A stretch of 64,000 nt of DNA from Paenibacillus rigui (GCF_002234615.1 NZ_NMQW01000008.1:62001-126000), one strand, 5' to 3'; positions 16,196 through 25,151 are shown, numbered from the stretch's first letter. The notes: generated by a model not told the origin, from the letters alone. Translations and numbers: made by a program.

Positions 16196-16483
16196 ATGGC
16201 ATACAACCCTTACAGCTATACTTACGGACAGTATCCATATGGGCAATACCCTGTAACACAATACCCTGGCCAGTATCCGGTAGGTTATCCGGTCCCTATA
16301 CCCATTCCTTATTCAACATGGGGTTTTCCATACAGTGGATGGTATAGCGGGCATTGGTACGGCGGTCATGGAAATTGGCATGACTGGAACGGCGGGCATG
16401 GCGGCGGTCATACGAGTCACGGCCACCATGGCGGTCACGGAGGACACCGGTCATCGAAATCCTCCAAGTCTTCGAAAAAGTAA
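16196..16483 (+). CDS. Tyr/Pro/Gly/His-rich low-complexity protein (spore-coat-like)
   Basis: ATG 16196 follows TTGGAGGAG with 8-base spacing; the longer frame from 16160 has no ribosome site. The 95 residues fall into a (Y)GQYP repeat region (residues 6-32), a hydrophobic aromatic centre with WYSGHWYGG, a His/Gly-rich part with ten or more His, and a Ser/Lys tail (SSKSSKSSKK). Such composition is typical of spore-coat or exosporium proteins and of metal-binding His-rich proteins, but no domain is present. A terminator follows directly. It may be controlled by the structured leader upstream. Confidence 0.75.
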   Translation: MAYNPYSYTYGQYPYGQYPVTQYPGQYPVGYPVPIPIPYSTWGFPYSGWYSGHWYGGHGNWHDWNGGHGGGHTSHGHHGGHGGHRSSKSSKSSKK

Positions 16484-16501
16484 AATGATCATGAAAAGAA
16501 G

Positions 16502-16530
16502 GGAGCCGGACTTGTTCCGGTCTCTTTTTT
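16502..16530 (+). terminator. Intrinsic terminator
   Basis: GAGCCGGA-CTTG-TTCCGGTCTC followed by TTTTTT. Confidence 0.8.
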
Positions 16531-16623
16531 CATTAGCCGGAAAATGCTGCCCGATCAACTTGCCATCCGGCGGCTTTTCCTTTATTTTAATAAGAAACGA
16601 ATGAAAGGGAAGTGCATTGCTCA

Positions 16624-16833
16624 ATGAGAACAGAAAATCAAATTAAACGCAAATTGAACGAGCTTCAAATGCAAAAACAAACGCTCGCCTCCAGAAAGGC
16701 CGAGTTGCAGAGCCAGGCGGCGCAGGACGATAACGCTATCCAATCCATCACTTTGCAAGTTGAGCATGTGGAAGATATGATCCTGCTGCTGGAATGGGTG
16801 CTGAATGCACCGATGGGCAGCTATCACGGCTAA
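16624..16833 (+). CDS. Small coiled-coil protein of unknown function (69 aa)
   Basis: ATG 16624 is about 12 bases after AAAGGGAA; GTG 16612 in the same frame is too close to that site. The product is almost wholly helical with heptad-like spacing (IKRKLNELQMQKQTLASRKAELQSQAAQ), then VEDMILLLEWVLNAPMGS. No Cys, signal or membrane segment. It is a short stand-alone protein; the function is unknown. Confidence 0.65.
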   Translation: MRTENQIKRKLNELQMQKQTLASRKAELQSQAAQDDNAIQSITLQVEHVEDMILLLEWVLNAPMGSYHG

Positions 16834-16935
16834 CAGACTGCTGGGATCAAGCATCCAGGACAGACGGCCCTCCTTTTTCTTGGTTATCTCGGAGCCGATT
16901 CGGGTAATAACGAGGAAAAAGAGGAGGGAATCACC

Positions 16936-18087
16936 ATGAATACGATTCGCGTGGGGGTTGTGGGCACTGGTTTTTCGGCGCAAGCGCATATTGAAGCGTT
17001 ACGAAGGATCCCGCTGGTAGAGGTATGGGGCATCCTGGGGAGCTCGCCCGAGAAGAGCAGAGCCGCGGCGCGCAAGCATAACATCCCGATGGCCTACGAC
17101 TCACTGGACGAGCTTCTTGCGGATTCGGATATTCGAGCCATCCATAACTGCACGCCGAATGCGCTGCATTATGAGGTGAGCCGAAGGGCCATTCTGGCCG
17201 GTAAGCATCTGCTGTCCGAAAAGCCGTTGGCTGTAAATAGCCAGCAGTCCGCCGAGCTGCTGAAGCTGGCCACGGAGAGGGAGGTTACCTGCGGAGTTTG
17301 TTTTAATTACCGGCATTATCCAATGGTTTCCCAAGTCAAGGAAATGTTGCATACGCAGGAGCAGGGGACGGTTAACCTCGTCTACGGCGGTTATTTGCAG
17401 GACTGGCTGCTGCTGGAAACCGATTACAGCTGGCGGCTGGACTCCGAGAAGAACGGGCCCTCAAGGGCGATTGCCGATATCGGCTCACATTGGTGCGATA
17501 CGATACAGTATGTGCTGCAGCGGAGCATTACCGAAGTAATGGCCGATCTCAAAATCGTCCATCCCGTTCGGCTCAAGCCAGCGGAAGGTCCGCAAACGTT
17601 CGCTGCTCTGGAGGAGGATGCGGAGCGGGAGGAAGTGGCGATTGAGACTGAGGATTACGGCAGTGTACTCATTCATATGGAGGGGGGCATCCAAGGGGTA
17701 TTCACTGTTTCCCAGGTCGCGGCGGGCCGCAAGAACAACCTGCATTTCGAAATATCAACCGACAGCGCATCGTTTGCGTGGGATCAGGAATCGCCCAATC
17801 AGCTGTGGGTGGGCAAGCGGGAGCAGTCCAACGAGCAGCTGCTCCGCGATCCCGATTTATTGCTGAAGAAATCGGCAGCTTTGGCTCATTATCCTGGAGG
17901 GCATCAGGAGGGCTGGCCGGACGGGTTGAAAAACCTGTGCAACGACTTTTACCAAAAGGTGTTGAATCAGAAGTATAGAAGCTCCTTTGCAACCTTGGCG
18001 GACGGACACCGCATCATGCTGCTTATCGAGGCGATTCTTGAGAGCGCGCGGGAAAGAAGATGGGTTTCCGTTCCCAAGTTTGAATAG
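16936..18087 (+). CDS. Gfo/Idh/MocA-family NAD(P)-dependent sugar dehydrogenase
   Basis: A 383-residue oxidoreductase with the Rossmann motif GVVGTGFSAQAH at residues 7-18, the EKP motif (Glu95-Lys96-Pro97) that carries the catalytic Lys, and the second-domain pattern DIGSHWCDTIQYVL around residues 182-195 with the metal/substrate His. The family oxidises or epimerises sugars, inositols and their derivatives. Site GAGGAGG is seven bases before ATG. It is monocistronic, with its own terminator. The substrate cannot be told; the surrounding carbohydrate genes make a sugar likely. Confidence 0.9.
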   Translation: MNTIRVGVVGTGFSAQAHIEALRRIPLVEVWGILGSSPEKSRAAARKHNIPMAYDSLDELLADSDIRAIHNCTPNALHYEVSRRAILAGKHLLSEKPLAVNSQQSAELLKLATEREVTCGVCFNYRHYPMVSQVKEMLHTQEQGTVNLVYGGYLQDWLLLETDYSWRLDSEKNGPSRAIADIGSHWCDTIQYVLQRSITEVMADLKIVHPVRLKPAEGPQTFAALEEDAEREEVAIETEDYGSVLIHMEGGIQGVFTVSQVAAGRKNNLHFEISTDSASFAWDQESPNQLWVGKREQSNEQLLRDPDLLLKKSAALAHYPGGHQEGWPDGLKNLCNDFYQKVLNQKYRSSFATLADGHRIMLLIEAILESARERRWVSVPKFE

Positions 18088-18102
18088 AGGGAAGTGAAGG
18101 AA

Positions 18103-18144
18103 AGACATGTCTTGAGCCGGTTACGGCAGGCATGTCATTTTTTT
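18103..18144 (+). terminator. Intrinsic terminator of the Gfo/Idh gene
   Basis: GACATG...CATGTC outer stem with inner GCCG-GTTA-CGGC and a following T7. Confidence 0.75.
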
Positions 18145-18297
18145 GTTTTCGGGTGAGGAGAGAGCAGCTGTAGTTGATTTGTTGTTGAACAAAAGGGAAA
18201 ATAATACAATTACACCAATGTCAAAATAAAGGAATTTATCATTCGTTATTGAACTGTTTATTACCGACTAAATATCGGATTACAAGATTAAAATAGG

Positions 18298-18954
18298 ATG
18301 GGTGAAAATGAAGTGTGGAAAATTTTCCAGTTGGTATGCTTGAGTCTTGTGCTCACTTTTACAACAATGGATACTCAAATTTATGCTTCGCTAGTAAAAA
18401 CATCCGCGGATTTCAAAGATCTTACTAATATGGATGATATAACGAAAGCGAAAATTGACAAATGGTTATCTCTTGGATTAATACAAGGGGTGTCGGAAGA
18501 CCAGTTCGGCATAAAAGATACCATATCCCGCGCTGAGTTCGCCAAGATCGTGGCTCTTACGGTAAGATTGAAAATAGATACCACTTTGAAAAAATCAAGC
18601 TTCATTGATGTGGAGGCAGATGATCTGAAGTATGGTGATTTACTTCCCTATATAGAAGCACTTCGCCAAGCTGGCATTACCAATGGTGTTGATCAGGATC
18701 GGTTCGATCCTAGAGGCGAAGTGACTAAAGAGCAGTTCGCTGTTTTTTTAATCCGTAGTCAAGCTAAAGATGCAGAGGGAAGACAAACAGAGGGAACAGC
18801 CGATGCAACGGTGTCTCCTTATGCAAAAGGGTATGTGGCATTGGCGTTGAATTTGTTTCCGAATTTAAATTCTGACGGCCCCTATTACGGTTCTGCCCCC
18901 ATTACCCGTCAAATGGTCCTCCTCGGGTTAGATGTTCTTACGATAAGTTATTGA
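18298..18954 (+). CDS. Short secreted SLH-domain protein
   Basis: A 218-residue exported protein. A hydrophobic N-terminus (KIFQLVCLSLVLTF, likely cleavage near IYAS) is followed by SLH motifs at about residues 38-95 (FKDLTN, WLSLGLIQGVSEDQFGIKDTISRAEFAKIV) and 100-160 (FIDVEADD, ALRQAGITNGVDQDRFDPRGEVTKEQFAVFL), then a degenerate third. With nothing else attached, it may only coat the wall. GTG 18313 is an alternative start that fits the GGATGGGTGA site and gives a cleaner signal peptide. Codon use is more AT-rich than neighbours. Confidence 0.78.
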   Translation: MGENEVWKIFQLVCLSLVLTFTTMDTQIYASLVKTSADFKDLTNMDDITKAKIDKWLSLGLIQGVSEDQFGIKDTISRAEFAKIVALTVRLKIDTTLKKSSFIDVEADDLKYGDLLPYIEALRQAGITNGVDQDRFDPRGEVTKEQFAVFLIRSQAKDAEGRQTEGTADATVSPYAKGYVALALNLFPNLNSDGPYYGSAPITRQMVLLGLDVLTISY

Positions 18955-19024
18955 GGATGCCACTAATAATTTTTGAATGCTCATTGTTCATCAATAATAT
19001 TAAGTATCAGTATCTGTACATGTG

Positions 19025-20224
19025 CTACTCGTTATTCAGAAGTGCCTTGTAGGGTATCTCTCTGGACTTGAAGGAAAGCAGGAACCCTATAATTAAAATC
19101 ACACCGGCCATCAAGTAAGGAGAGCCCATATGAAAGTCGAATAGTGCACCTGCTGCAATGGGACCTACAATGTTGCCAAGGCTGGTAAAGGCGGAATTTA
19201 ATCCTGCTACGTAGCCCTGCTGCTCGTCGGCGAACTTGGACATTTGCGTACCAATGGCCGGCCGCAACAGATCAATCGCAAGAAACAGGATAAAGGTAAC
19301 GGCAATCATGAACCAGAAGGTGTGCGCAAACAGCGTAAGGATGACGAAGAGCGCGGAGACGAGGAGGCTTAACGTAATAACCTTTTTCTCCCCGAACCGA
19401 TTGATGATCCACCCAAAGATCGTAACCTGCACGACGGCTCCGCTGATCGAACCAAAAGTAATAATGAAGGCAATATCCTTCGGCGTAAATCCGAATTTAC
19501 GGTCGACGAACAGTCCGAACACGGTCTCAAAGCTAGCAAGTCCGAAGGAAGTGACGAACACCACAATCAAGCTGATAAAATAAGGCGCGCGGTAGGATCG
19601 GGTAAGCTGTTCCAGCAGACCGGCTTGTGCCGGCTTTACCGCATCCATGGTGCGGACAGTCTTCGAGGCTTCGGGTAAAAATAGAGCAGTAACAGCCATG
19701 GCAAGCAAGCCGCCTGCCGCAGCAGTGGAGAAGGGAACCCGGATTCCGAACTCCGCGATAAATCCGCCAACTCCAGGTCCTATGATAAAACCTGTTGTGA
19801 TGGCTGCATTAATCAACCCCATGCCTTTTCCGCGTTCCTCGTCATTGGTAACATCAGCTGTATAGGCCATAACGGCAGGCATGACAAGCGCAGCGCTAAC
19901 TCCTCCCAGCATCCTAGCCAGAAACAGGAGAGGCAGCGTGCTGACGGCGCCGAACATCCACTCCGATATGGAAAAAAGCAGCATGCCGGCTAGAATGATC
20001 TTTTTACGGCCTATGGAATCGGATAGCCGACCTGCCAGAGGCGAGAATACGAGCTGCGTGATAGAGAAAGCAGCAACAAGCAAACCGAGCACGCTGCCAT
20101 TAATATGAAGCAGATTCATATAACTAGGCATAATGGGGATAATGAGCCCAATACCTGTAAAAATAATGAAATTATTCAGCATGAGAAGCATTATCGCTCC
20201 TCGGTTTCTTAGCAGTAACGACAT
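19025..20224 (-). CDS. MFS multidrug efflux transporter (DHA1 family)
   Basis: A 399-residue, 12-helix membrane transporter. ATG 20224 is chosen because GGAGG lies nine bases before it; the longer frame from 20290 has no site. DHA1 marks include NFIIFTGIGLIIPIMPSYM in helix 1, the GRLSDSIGRKKIIL loop 2-3 motif, and the GFIIGPGVGGFIAEFG motif C of drug/proton antiporters in helix 5. It follows the TetR gene by 73 bases, and both share a duplicated operator, so export of the TetR ligand is likely. Confidence 0.88.
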   Translation of the reverse strand: MSLLLRNRGAIMLLMLNNFIIFTGIGLIIPIMPSYMNLLHINGSVLGLLVAAFSITQLVFSPLAGRLSDSIGRKKIILAGMLLFSISEWMFGAVSTLPLLFLARMLGGVSAALVMPAVMAYTADVTNDEERGKGMGLINAAITTGFIIGPGVGGFIAEFGIRVPFSTAAAGGLLAMAVTALFLPEASKTVRTMDAVKPAQAGLLEQLTRSYRAPYFISLIVVFVTSFGLASFETVFGLFVDRKFGFTPKDIAFIITFGSISGAVVQVTIFGWIINRFGEKKVITLSLLVSALFVILTLFAHTFWFMIAVTFILFLAIDLLRPAIGTQMSKFADEQQGYVAGLNSAFTSLGNIVGPIAAGALFDFHMGSPYLMAGVILIIGFLLSFKSREIPYKALLNNE

Positions 20225-20250
20225 GGTGGAGAGCCTCCGTGTGATTTTAT

Positions 20251-20272
20251 ATACTGAACGTTCGTTTTGTAT
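20251..20272. promoter_or_regulatory. TetR operator copy before the MFS gene
   Basis: ATACTGAACGTTCGTTTTGT (first 20 of 22 bases) matches the palindrome before the tetR gene at the first 13 positions and keeps the closing TAT. It lies 26 bases before the MFS start codon. Confidence 0.6.
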
Positions 20273-20296
20273 TCGTGCATAGGAGACCAAGGATGA

Positions 20297-20914
20297 CTAT
20301 TCCTCCTCAGATTCCGTCAGCTTATTGCGGGTTATGCCGTTTAGAAATACGGTGATGGCATCTTTATAGAGTACGCGTGTTTTGTGGGGAGAAAGGCTTC
20401 GCGATAATTGATTTGCTCCGAAAAAGAGGGCTTCCAATATGACGGCGAGACGTTCCGTATCATTTGGGCCAAATTCACCGCAGTCGATCCCTTCTTGCAG
20501 CAGCTTCTGATTAAATTCCAAATGTCTAGCCATCATCTCGGCTATTCTGGATTCGACTTCAGAGGTCTTCTCCTCTTGATGGAAAAACTCATCCGCAGCT
20601 TTCGTAAGAGGGTGGTTCAAATCATCATCTGCCAGCTGCTGGGCCACTCCATAAAGCTTATCGGTAGTTGTCTTATACAGATGTACACTTTGTCCCCAGT
20701 TAAGAATCCATTCACGGTCCCATTCTTCAATTAAATAAAGGAACAAGCCTTCCTTGCTTTTGAAGTGGTAATAAATATTCCCCTTACTGCTGCCGGTTGT
20801 TCTCACAATATCTTCAATTGAAGTCGCTTTATAGCCTTTTTGTACAAAAAGCGCTCGAGCGGCTTCCGCTATTTTTTTCTTGGTTTGTTCGCTTTGGAGC
20901 TGTTTTTGGTTCAT
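20297..20914 (-). CDS. TetR/AcrR-family repressor of the MFS pump
   Basis: A 205-residue regulator; ATG 20914 follows AGGAG with 9-base spacing, and the upstream GTG 20923 overlaps that site. The N-terminal helix-turn-helix is classical (IAEAARALFVQKGYKATSIEDIVRTTGSSKGNIYYHFKSKEGLF, about residues 15-58). The C-terminal ligand domain resembles the YfiR/TetR_C group. Palindromic operators lie before its own gene and before the pump gene downstream, so it is autoregulated and should be released by a pump substrate. Confidence 0.88.
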   Translation of the reverse strand: MNQKQLQSEQTKKKIAEAARALFVQKGYKATSIEDIVRTTGSSKGNIYYHFKSKEGLFLYLIEEWDREWILNWGQSVHLYKTTTDKLYGVAQQLADDDLNHPLTKAADEFFHQEEKTSEVESRIAEMMARHLEFNQKLLQEGIDCGEFGPNDTERLAVILEALFFGANQLSRSLSPHKTRVLYKDAITVFLNGITRNKLTESEEE

Positions 20915-20938
20915 GACGCCCACTCCTGTTCATCACGC

Positions 20939-20960
20939 ATACTGAACGTTCATTCAGTAT
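20939..20960. promoter_or_regulatory. TetR operator before the regulator gene
   Basis: ATACTGAA-N6-TTCAGTAT, a perfect 8+8 inverted repeat, containing an inner palindrome TGAACGTTCA. It sits 25 bases before the tetR start. Confidence 0.7.
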
Positions 20961-21077
20961 CGTAGCATAGTGATTTTCACGGGTCAAGCGACACCTTGGG
21001 CTTTCCGAAGCAGCAGTAAGATATTTTTCTCTGCAAATGAGTCGATTTTCTTTGTTTTGCAAAGATGTGCAAACCCG

Positions 21078-21127
21078 GCAAAATAATCGTACCTCCAATC
21101 CAAACCGGTCAAAATAATACGATTGTC
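21078..21127 (+). promoter_or_regulatory. Two-part AraC-type motif, copy 1 (before the rhamnosidase gene)
   Basis: GCAAAATAATCGTA starts at 21078 and ATACGATTGTC at 21117, 39 bases apart; the right half ends 59 bases before the start codon. Each half is preceded by AAACC(C)GG, making an imperfect direct repeat, as AraC-family binding sites often are. The same halves recur before the permease and binding-protein genes. Confidence 0.6.
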
Positions 21128-21186
21128 CGTCCGGACAACTTCTTATATAGTAAGAGAAATTTGATACGCCTAGGAGGAATACTTAG

Positions 21187-24100
21187 ATGGCCGAGTTTCG
21201 TATGCAGTCATTTCAACAGCCTGAATCGACTTACCGGGTTCATCCGTTTTGGTTTTGGAATGGGGAGATGGATGATGACCAAATCCGTTATCAAATCGAT
21301 GAGATGGCGGATAAAGGGCTGGGCGGATTTTTCGTTTGCGCGAGACAAGGCCTGCAGGTGCCTTATTTGTCCGATGCCTGGTTTCAAAAGGTACGCGTAG
21401 CGGTGGAGGCGGCGCAGCGCCGTGGTCTGAACGTCTGGCTGTACGACGAATATCCGTACCCGAGCGGAATTGCGGGTGGAGAGGTGACGCTGGAGCATCC
21501 CGAGGCGAAGCACTACACCCTTACCCATCAGGCTGAGCGGGTGCAAGGCGGCGAGCGTCTCTCCGTGGAGCTGCCCTGGGCACGCATTTTGTATGCCAAG
21601 GCGATCCCGGTTACCGAGACGGGGGAGAAGCGATGGAACGATGCGGTGGATGTTCGTTCGTCCATCGGGAATTTTCAGGCGGAGCCGATTTTTCAAAAAG
21701 CGGGCTTGACCGCCTACAACCAGAAGCGCTTCTTTACGTACCGCACCGTGCAAAAGCTGGAATGGACCGCGCCGGCCGGCGAGTGGGAAGTGCTGGTCGT
21801 GCAGGAGAAGGAAATTGAAGACTTCAAATATTACGGCACGTTCGTCGATCCGTGCAATCATGAGGCGATGGCAACCTTTATCCGCTTGACGCATGATAAA
21901 TATGCGCAGCATTTCGGAGAATACTTCGGCAATACGATTAAAGGCATGTTTACCGATGAAATCGGGCTGCTGGGCAGCATCCCGTGGTCGCCGAAGCTGG
22001 CTGAATTTTTCATTGAGCAGCATGGCTACGATCTTCGGGAGCATCTGCATGCGCTGCTGTATGAGGAGGCCGACGAAGCCGCCAAAATTCGCTACGACTA
22101 CTATCAGGCGATTCATATGCTGCTGCTCGATGCTTATCATAAGCAGGTGCACGACTGGTGCGAGCAGTATGGGCTGAAATATGTGACGGAGGTGCCGTCG
22201 GTACGGCATACGACGCAGCTGTACAGCCATGTGCCCGGCGGAGATACCGCACACGAGAAGCTGGGGCGGTCTTTGGATTGGATCCTGAACAATCAGGCGG
22301 AGAGCTTCCGCAGCAGCGCCAAAATGGTCAGCTCGATCGCCCGCCAGCTGGGCCGGGAACGCAATCTGATCGAATGCTTCCACAGTGTCGGCTGGTCCAT
22401 GACGCTGCAGGATGCGAAGTGGATGATTGACCGAATGGCGGCTCAGGGCACGAACTTTTTTAACTTTCATGCGTTTTTCTATACACTGGACAGTCTGATG
22501 AAGCATGATGCGCCACCGTCCCAATTTTTGCAAAACCCGTATTGGTCGCATTTCAAGCAATTGGGCGACTATGTCGGACGGGTCAGCTATGTGATGAGCT
22601 GCGGTCAGGCAGACATTAAAGTGGCTGTGCTGCAGCCGACGACCACGTTATGGGCGCATATGGGGAATCCGTTCCACCATTTCGACTACGGCGGCAATCA
22701 GCCGGAAGAGGAGCGGAAGCTTGCGGATTTGAAAGCGTGGTGGACACGCATCTGCAATGAACTGACATACAGCGGAAGAGACTTCGACCATCTGGATGCG
22801 GAGCTGCTGGCGGAAGCCGCCGTCGATCACGGGCATGTCTTGATCGGAAACGCAAGCTATTCGGTCATCATTCTGCCTCCGATGACGAATCTGGAGAGTG
22901 GTGCCTGGGCGAAGCTGGAGGCGTTCCTCGCGCAAGGAGGAACCGTCATCAGCATGGGGCAGCTGCCCTACCAAGCCATCGAAGCCGACGGATGGGATGC
23001 CGCTGCGGTCACGGCTGCTTTCGGGCTGCCGGATGCTGCACGCGAGTCGTTATGGACCGGCAGCGGGAACGCGGACGGCGCGGCCCAGCTGCAATGGACC
23101 AAAGGCGAAGCTCGCGCCTATCATTTGCCGTTTGCCGCATCGGCTGAAGCATCGGCGGTGCTGGGCAGCATGTCCGCGCTGCTCGAGGAGCTGCAGCCGC
23201 TTGCAGTGAAGCTGCTGCCGGCCTACGGCGGCAAAAGCTTGCTGATGCAGACGCGTCGCATTGATGCGGATAGCTTCCTTGTGTTCGTCAGCAATCAGGA
23301 GGAGGCTGTGCGCGACGTCTCCCTGCAGGTAGCGGAAGCGCTTTGGGCCGCTGACGGAGCGGATGCAGAACGCGAGCGGTTTACAGTTGCCGTTACTGAG
23401 CTGTCGCTGGACCGCGGGGATGAAGCCGCGGTGGAAGCCCGGCAGGAGGGAGAGGGCTGGAGTCTGCCGGTCCACCTGGATTCGTATGAGTCCAAATTGT
23501 TCCGCTGGACACGCGCCGTTACGCAGGCTGATGGGACAGCGGCAGCAAACGATGGCCGTACAGCTGCCGGGACAAGCCCAGCCGCTCAGGAGAAGCCGTG
23601 GAGCCTGACTGTCGACGCTTCCGAATCGACCTTGTGGACGATGCAGACGGAGCAGGCCAATGCGGTACGCCTGGATGCGTTCAAGCTCTCGATCCGGGGG
23701 GTGAACGGAGCCTCTAACCAAGGACTAGGGGAAGGCCATGATGACGGTACGCTTGTGCAGGTGAAGACCTTTATCGATCAATGTGCGGATCTGGCCGCTT
23801 CGACGAAGCTGCCGGTGAACATGAGCCAGCTGTTCGGCACCCCGATGCGAATCAGCTTGTCGTATCCACTTCAAGCCCGTTATGCTGCTGCCTTGCGGGT
23901 GGACCAGCCGCTGGATAAGGTTTGCCTGGTTATGGACCAGGGCGCGGTGTCAGGGAACGGCTCGATCCTTGTAAACGGTCATCGGATCCGGCCGGCGGAT
24001 TTTGAACGTACCTTCCTGTACGACCATATGAACGTCGGCTATGACATTACTTCATATATACAGCAAGGCGTGAATGAAATCGCCGTCGAGGTGGAGATTG

Positions 24101-24573
24101 AGCAGGACTGGAACGGCCTGATCGATGCCCTGTACGTTACAGGAGCTTTCCAGGCTGCATTCGATGCGGAGCAGTGTCCTGTATTGAAACGTCCCGTTGT
24201 TCAGGAGCTGCCTCTGACGGCGGGTCCTTATCCGGGATATCCGTACTTCGCGGGGACGATTTCTTTCAGCCGTGACGTGCAGTTGGATGCATTGCCTTCC
24301 ACGTCTTCGTTCGAGCTCTCGTTCGAGGGCTTGGACCCTCAGTTCCATGAGGTGGCCGAGGTGCTGGTGAACGGTCAGTCTCTGGGGGCCCGCGCTTGGA
24401 TGCCTTACCGCTTCGGTGGGGAGACGAGGCTGCTGCTTGAAGGCTCGAACCGGATTGAGGTTCGGGTGACCAATACTTTGATTGGTTTGCTTGAGGGCAA
24501 ATATTTCGACTATGCTTTGCACGAGTTGAAGCCTGTCGCAGCTCGTTGGAGCGATGTGCGTTCCATACAGTAA
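21187..24573 (+). CDS. GH106-like alpha-L-rhamnosidase
   Basis: A 1128-residue protein without signal peptide. The N-terminal part matches the GH106 (Glyco_hydro_106) pattern: HPFWFWNGEMDDDQIRYQIDEMADKGLGGFFV, LYDEYPYPSGIAGGEV, and GMFTDEIGLLGSIPWSP near residue 257, then a long catalytic barrel to about 480. A second part (about 680-1120) contains beta-sandwich modules, including a galactose-binding-like domain (DKVCLVMDQGAVSGNGSILVNGHR, then GVNEIAVEVE). The enzyme would release rhamnose from rhamnogalacturonan oligosaccharides in the cytoplasm. ATG follows TAGGAGGAATAC. It opens the pectin locus and carries copy 1 of the shared motif. Confidence 0.82.
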   Translation: MAEFRMQSFQQPESTYRVHPFWFWNGEMDDDQIRYQIDEMADKGLGGFFVCARQGLQVPYLSDAWFQKVRVAVEAAQRRGLNVWLYDEYPYPSGIAGGEVTLEHPEAKHYTLTHQAERVQGGERLSVELPWARILYAKAIPVTETGEKRWNDAVDVRSSIGNFQAEPIFQKAGLTAYNQKRFFTYRTVQKLEWTAPAGEWEVLVVQEKEIEDFKYYGTFVDPCNHEAMATFIRLTHDKYAQHFGEYFGNTIKGMFTDEIGLLGSIPWSPKLAEFFIEQHGYDLREHLHALLYEEADEAAKIRYDYYQAIHMLLLDAYHKQVHDWCEQYGLKYVTEVPSVRHTTQLYSHVPGGDTAHEKLGRSLDWILNNQAESFRSSAKMVSSIARQLGRERNLIECFHSVGWSMTLQDAKWMIDRMAAQGTNFFNFHAFFYTLDSLMKHDAPPSQFLQNPYWSHFKQLGDYVGRVSYVMSCGQADIKVAVLQPTTTLWAHMGNPFHHFDYGGNQPEEERKLADLKAWWTRICNELTYSGRDFDHLDAELLAEAAVDHGHVLIGNASYSVIILPPMTNLESGAWAKLEAFLAQGGTVISMGQLPYQAIEADGWDAAAVTAAFGLPDAARESLWTGSGNADGAAQLQWTKGEARAYHLPFAASAEASAVLGSMSALLEELQPLAVKLLPAYGGKSLLMQTRRIDADSFLVFVSNQEEAVRDVSLQVAEALWAADGADAERERFTVAVTELSLDRGDEAAVEARQEGEGWSLPVHLDSYESKLFRWTRAVTQADGTAAANDGRTAAGTSPAAQEKPWSLTVDASESTLWTMQTEQANAVRLDAFKLSIRGVNGASNQGLGEGHDDGTLVQVKTFIDQCADLAASTKLPVNMSQLFGTPMRISLSYPLQARYAAALRVDQPLDKVCLVMDQGAVSGNGSILVNGHRIRPADFERTFLYDHMNVGYDITSYIQQGVNEIAVEVEIEQDWNGLIDALYVTGAFQAAFDAEQCPVLKRPVVQELPLTAGPYPGYPYFAGTISFSRDVQLDALPSTSSFELSFEGLDPQFHEVAEVLVNGQSLGARAWMPYRFGGETRLLLEGSNRIEVRVTNTLIGLLEGKYFDYALHELKPVAARWSDVRSIQ

Positions 24574-24594
24574 GATGATATGATCCCCGAAATT

Positions 24595-24705
24595 TAGTTT
24601 TTGGTTTTTGGTTTGGTTTAGGTTTAGGTATTGCTTTGATTTAAGTTTGGTCTTGGTCTTGGTCTTGGTTTTTGATTTTGGTTTTTGGTTTTTGGTTTTG
24701 GTTTG
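24595..24705 (+). repeat. TTTTTGG-type low-complexity repeat (almost only G and T)
   Basis: About 110 bases made of TTTGG, TTTTGG, TTTTTGG and CTTGG units directly after the rhamnosidase stop. Strand asymmetry is extreme: nearly no A or C on the plus strand. No gene is supported here. Confidence 0.85.
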
Positions 24706-24755
24706 CCGGTTTTGAGGTGAGATGGCTCCGCCATCCATACCGACCTAGTACCTTA

Positions 24756-24786
24756 GAGGAAAGGGCCCCCCCTTTCCTCTTTTTTC
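24756..24786 (+). terminator. Strong intrinsic terminator after the rhamnosidase gene
   Basis: GAGGAAAGGG / CCCTTTCCTC, ten perfect pairs with a CCCC loop, then TTTTTT. Confidence 0.85.
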
Positions 24787-24800
24787 TTTCTACTCCCCCT

Positions 24801-24987
24801 GGAGAAAGGGCATTAGCGGAGGGAAAGGGGATGTATCGGAGGAACGAAGTGATCGCCTTTGAAATCGTGAATACACCTTAGAGGACTCCATTTAAAAAAT
24901 TCACGATTTCAACAGCGGCCGAAGATACATCCCCTTTCCTGCAGCGCCTGCCTTGAATCCGCCTCCCTCCGCGCCCGCCCTTTCTCC
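24801..24987. repeat. Long nested inverted repeat, possible interspersed element
   Basis: Three nested arm pairs: GGAGAAAGGGC (24801-24811) with GCCCTTTCTCC (24977-24987); GGAAAGGGGATGTATC (24822-24837) with its exact complement (24924-24939); GAAATCGTGAAT (24861-24872) with ATTCACGATTTC (24899-24910). A further GCGGAGGG/CCCTCCGC pair lies between the outer two. The whole could fold into one long hairpin. No ORF or terminator explains it. Confidence 0.75.
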
Positions 24988-25013
24988 CCTTCCACTCAAT
25001 ATTGTCTCAACCC

Positions 25014-25085
25014 GCAAAATAGTCTCAATCCCTGTCCAAGCTGCGATTATCTTGCCTTTGCCGCGAACAATAATGTACGATTGTC
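25014..25085 (+). promoter_or_regulatory. Two-part AraC-type motif, copy 2 (before the permease genes)
   Basis: GCAAAATAGTCTCA starts at 25014 and GTACGATTGTC at 25075, 61 bases apart, that is 21 more than in copies 1 and 3 (two helical turns). A further ATTGTCTCA lies just upstream at 25001. The right half ends 66 bases before the start codon. Confidence 0.6.
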
Positions 25086-25151
25086 AACCGCTCCAATTTG
25101 ATTTAAGTTGATACAACGATGAATTCAATTTGAGAGAGGGGAATGGAGAGG

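Noticed and set aside
21208-22560. 450-codon minus-strand frame
   Set aside because: It is the antisense shadow of the GC-rich rhamnosidase gene, with no ribosome site and a composition rich in Arg, His and Gln.
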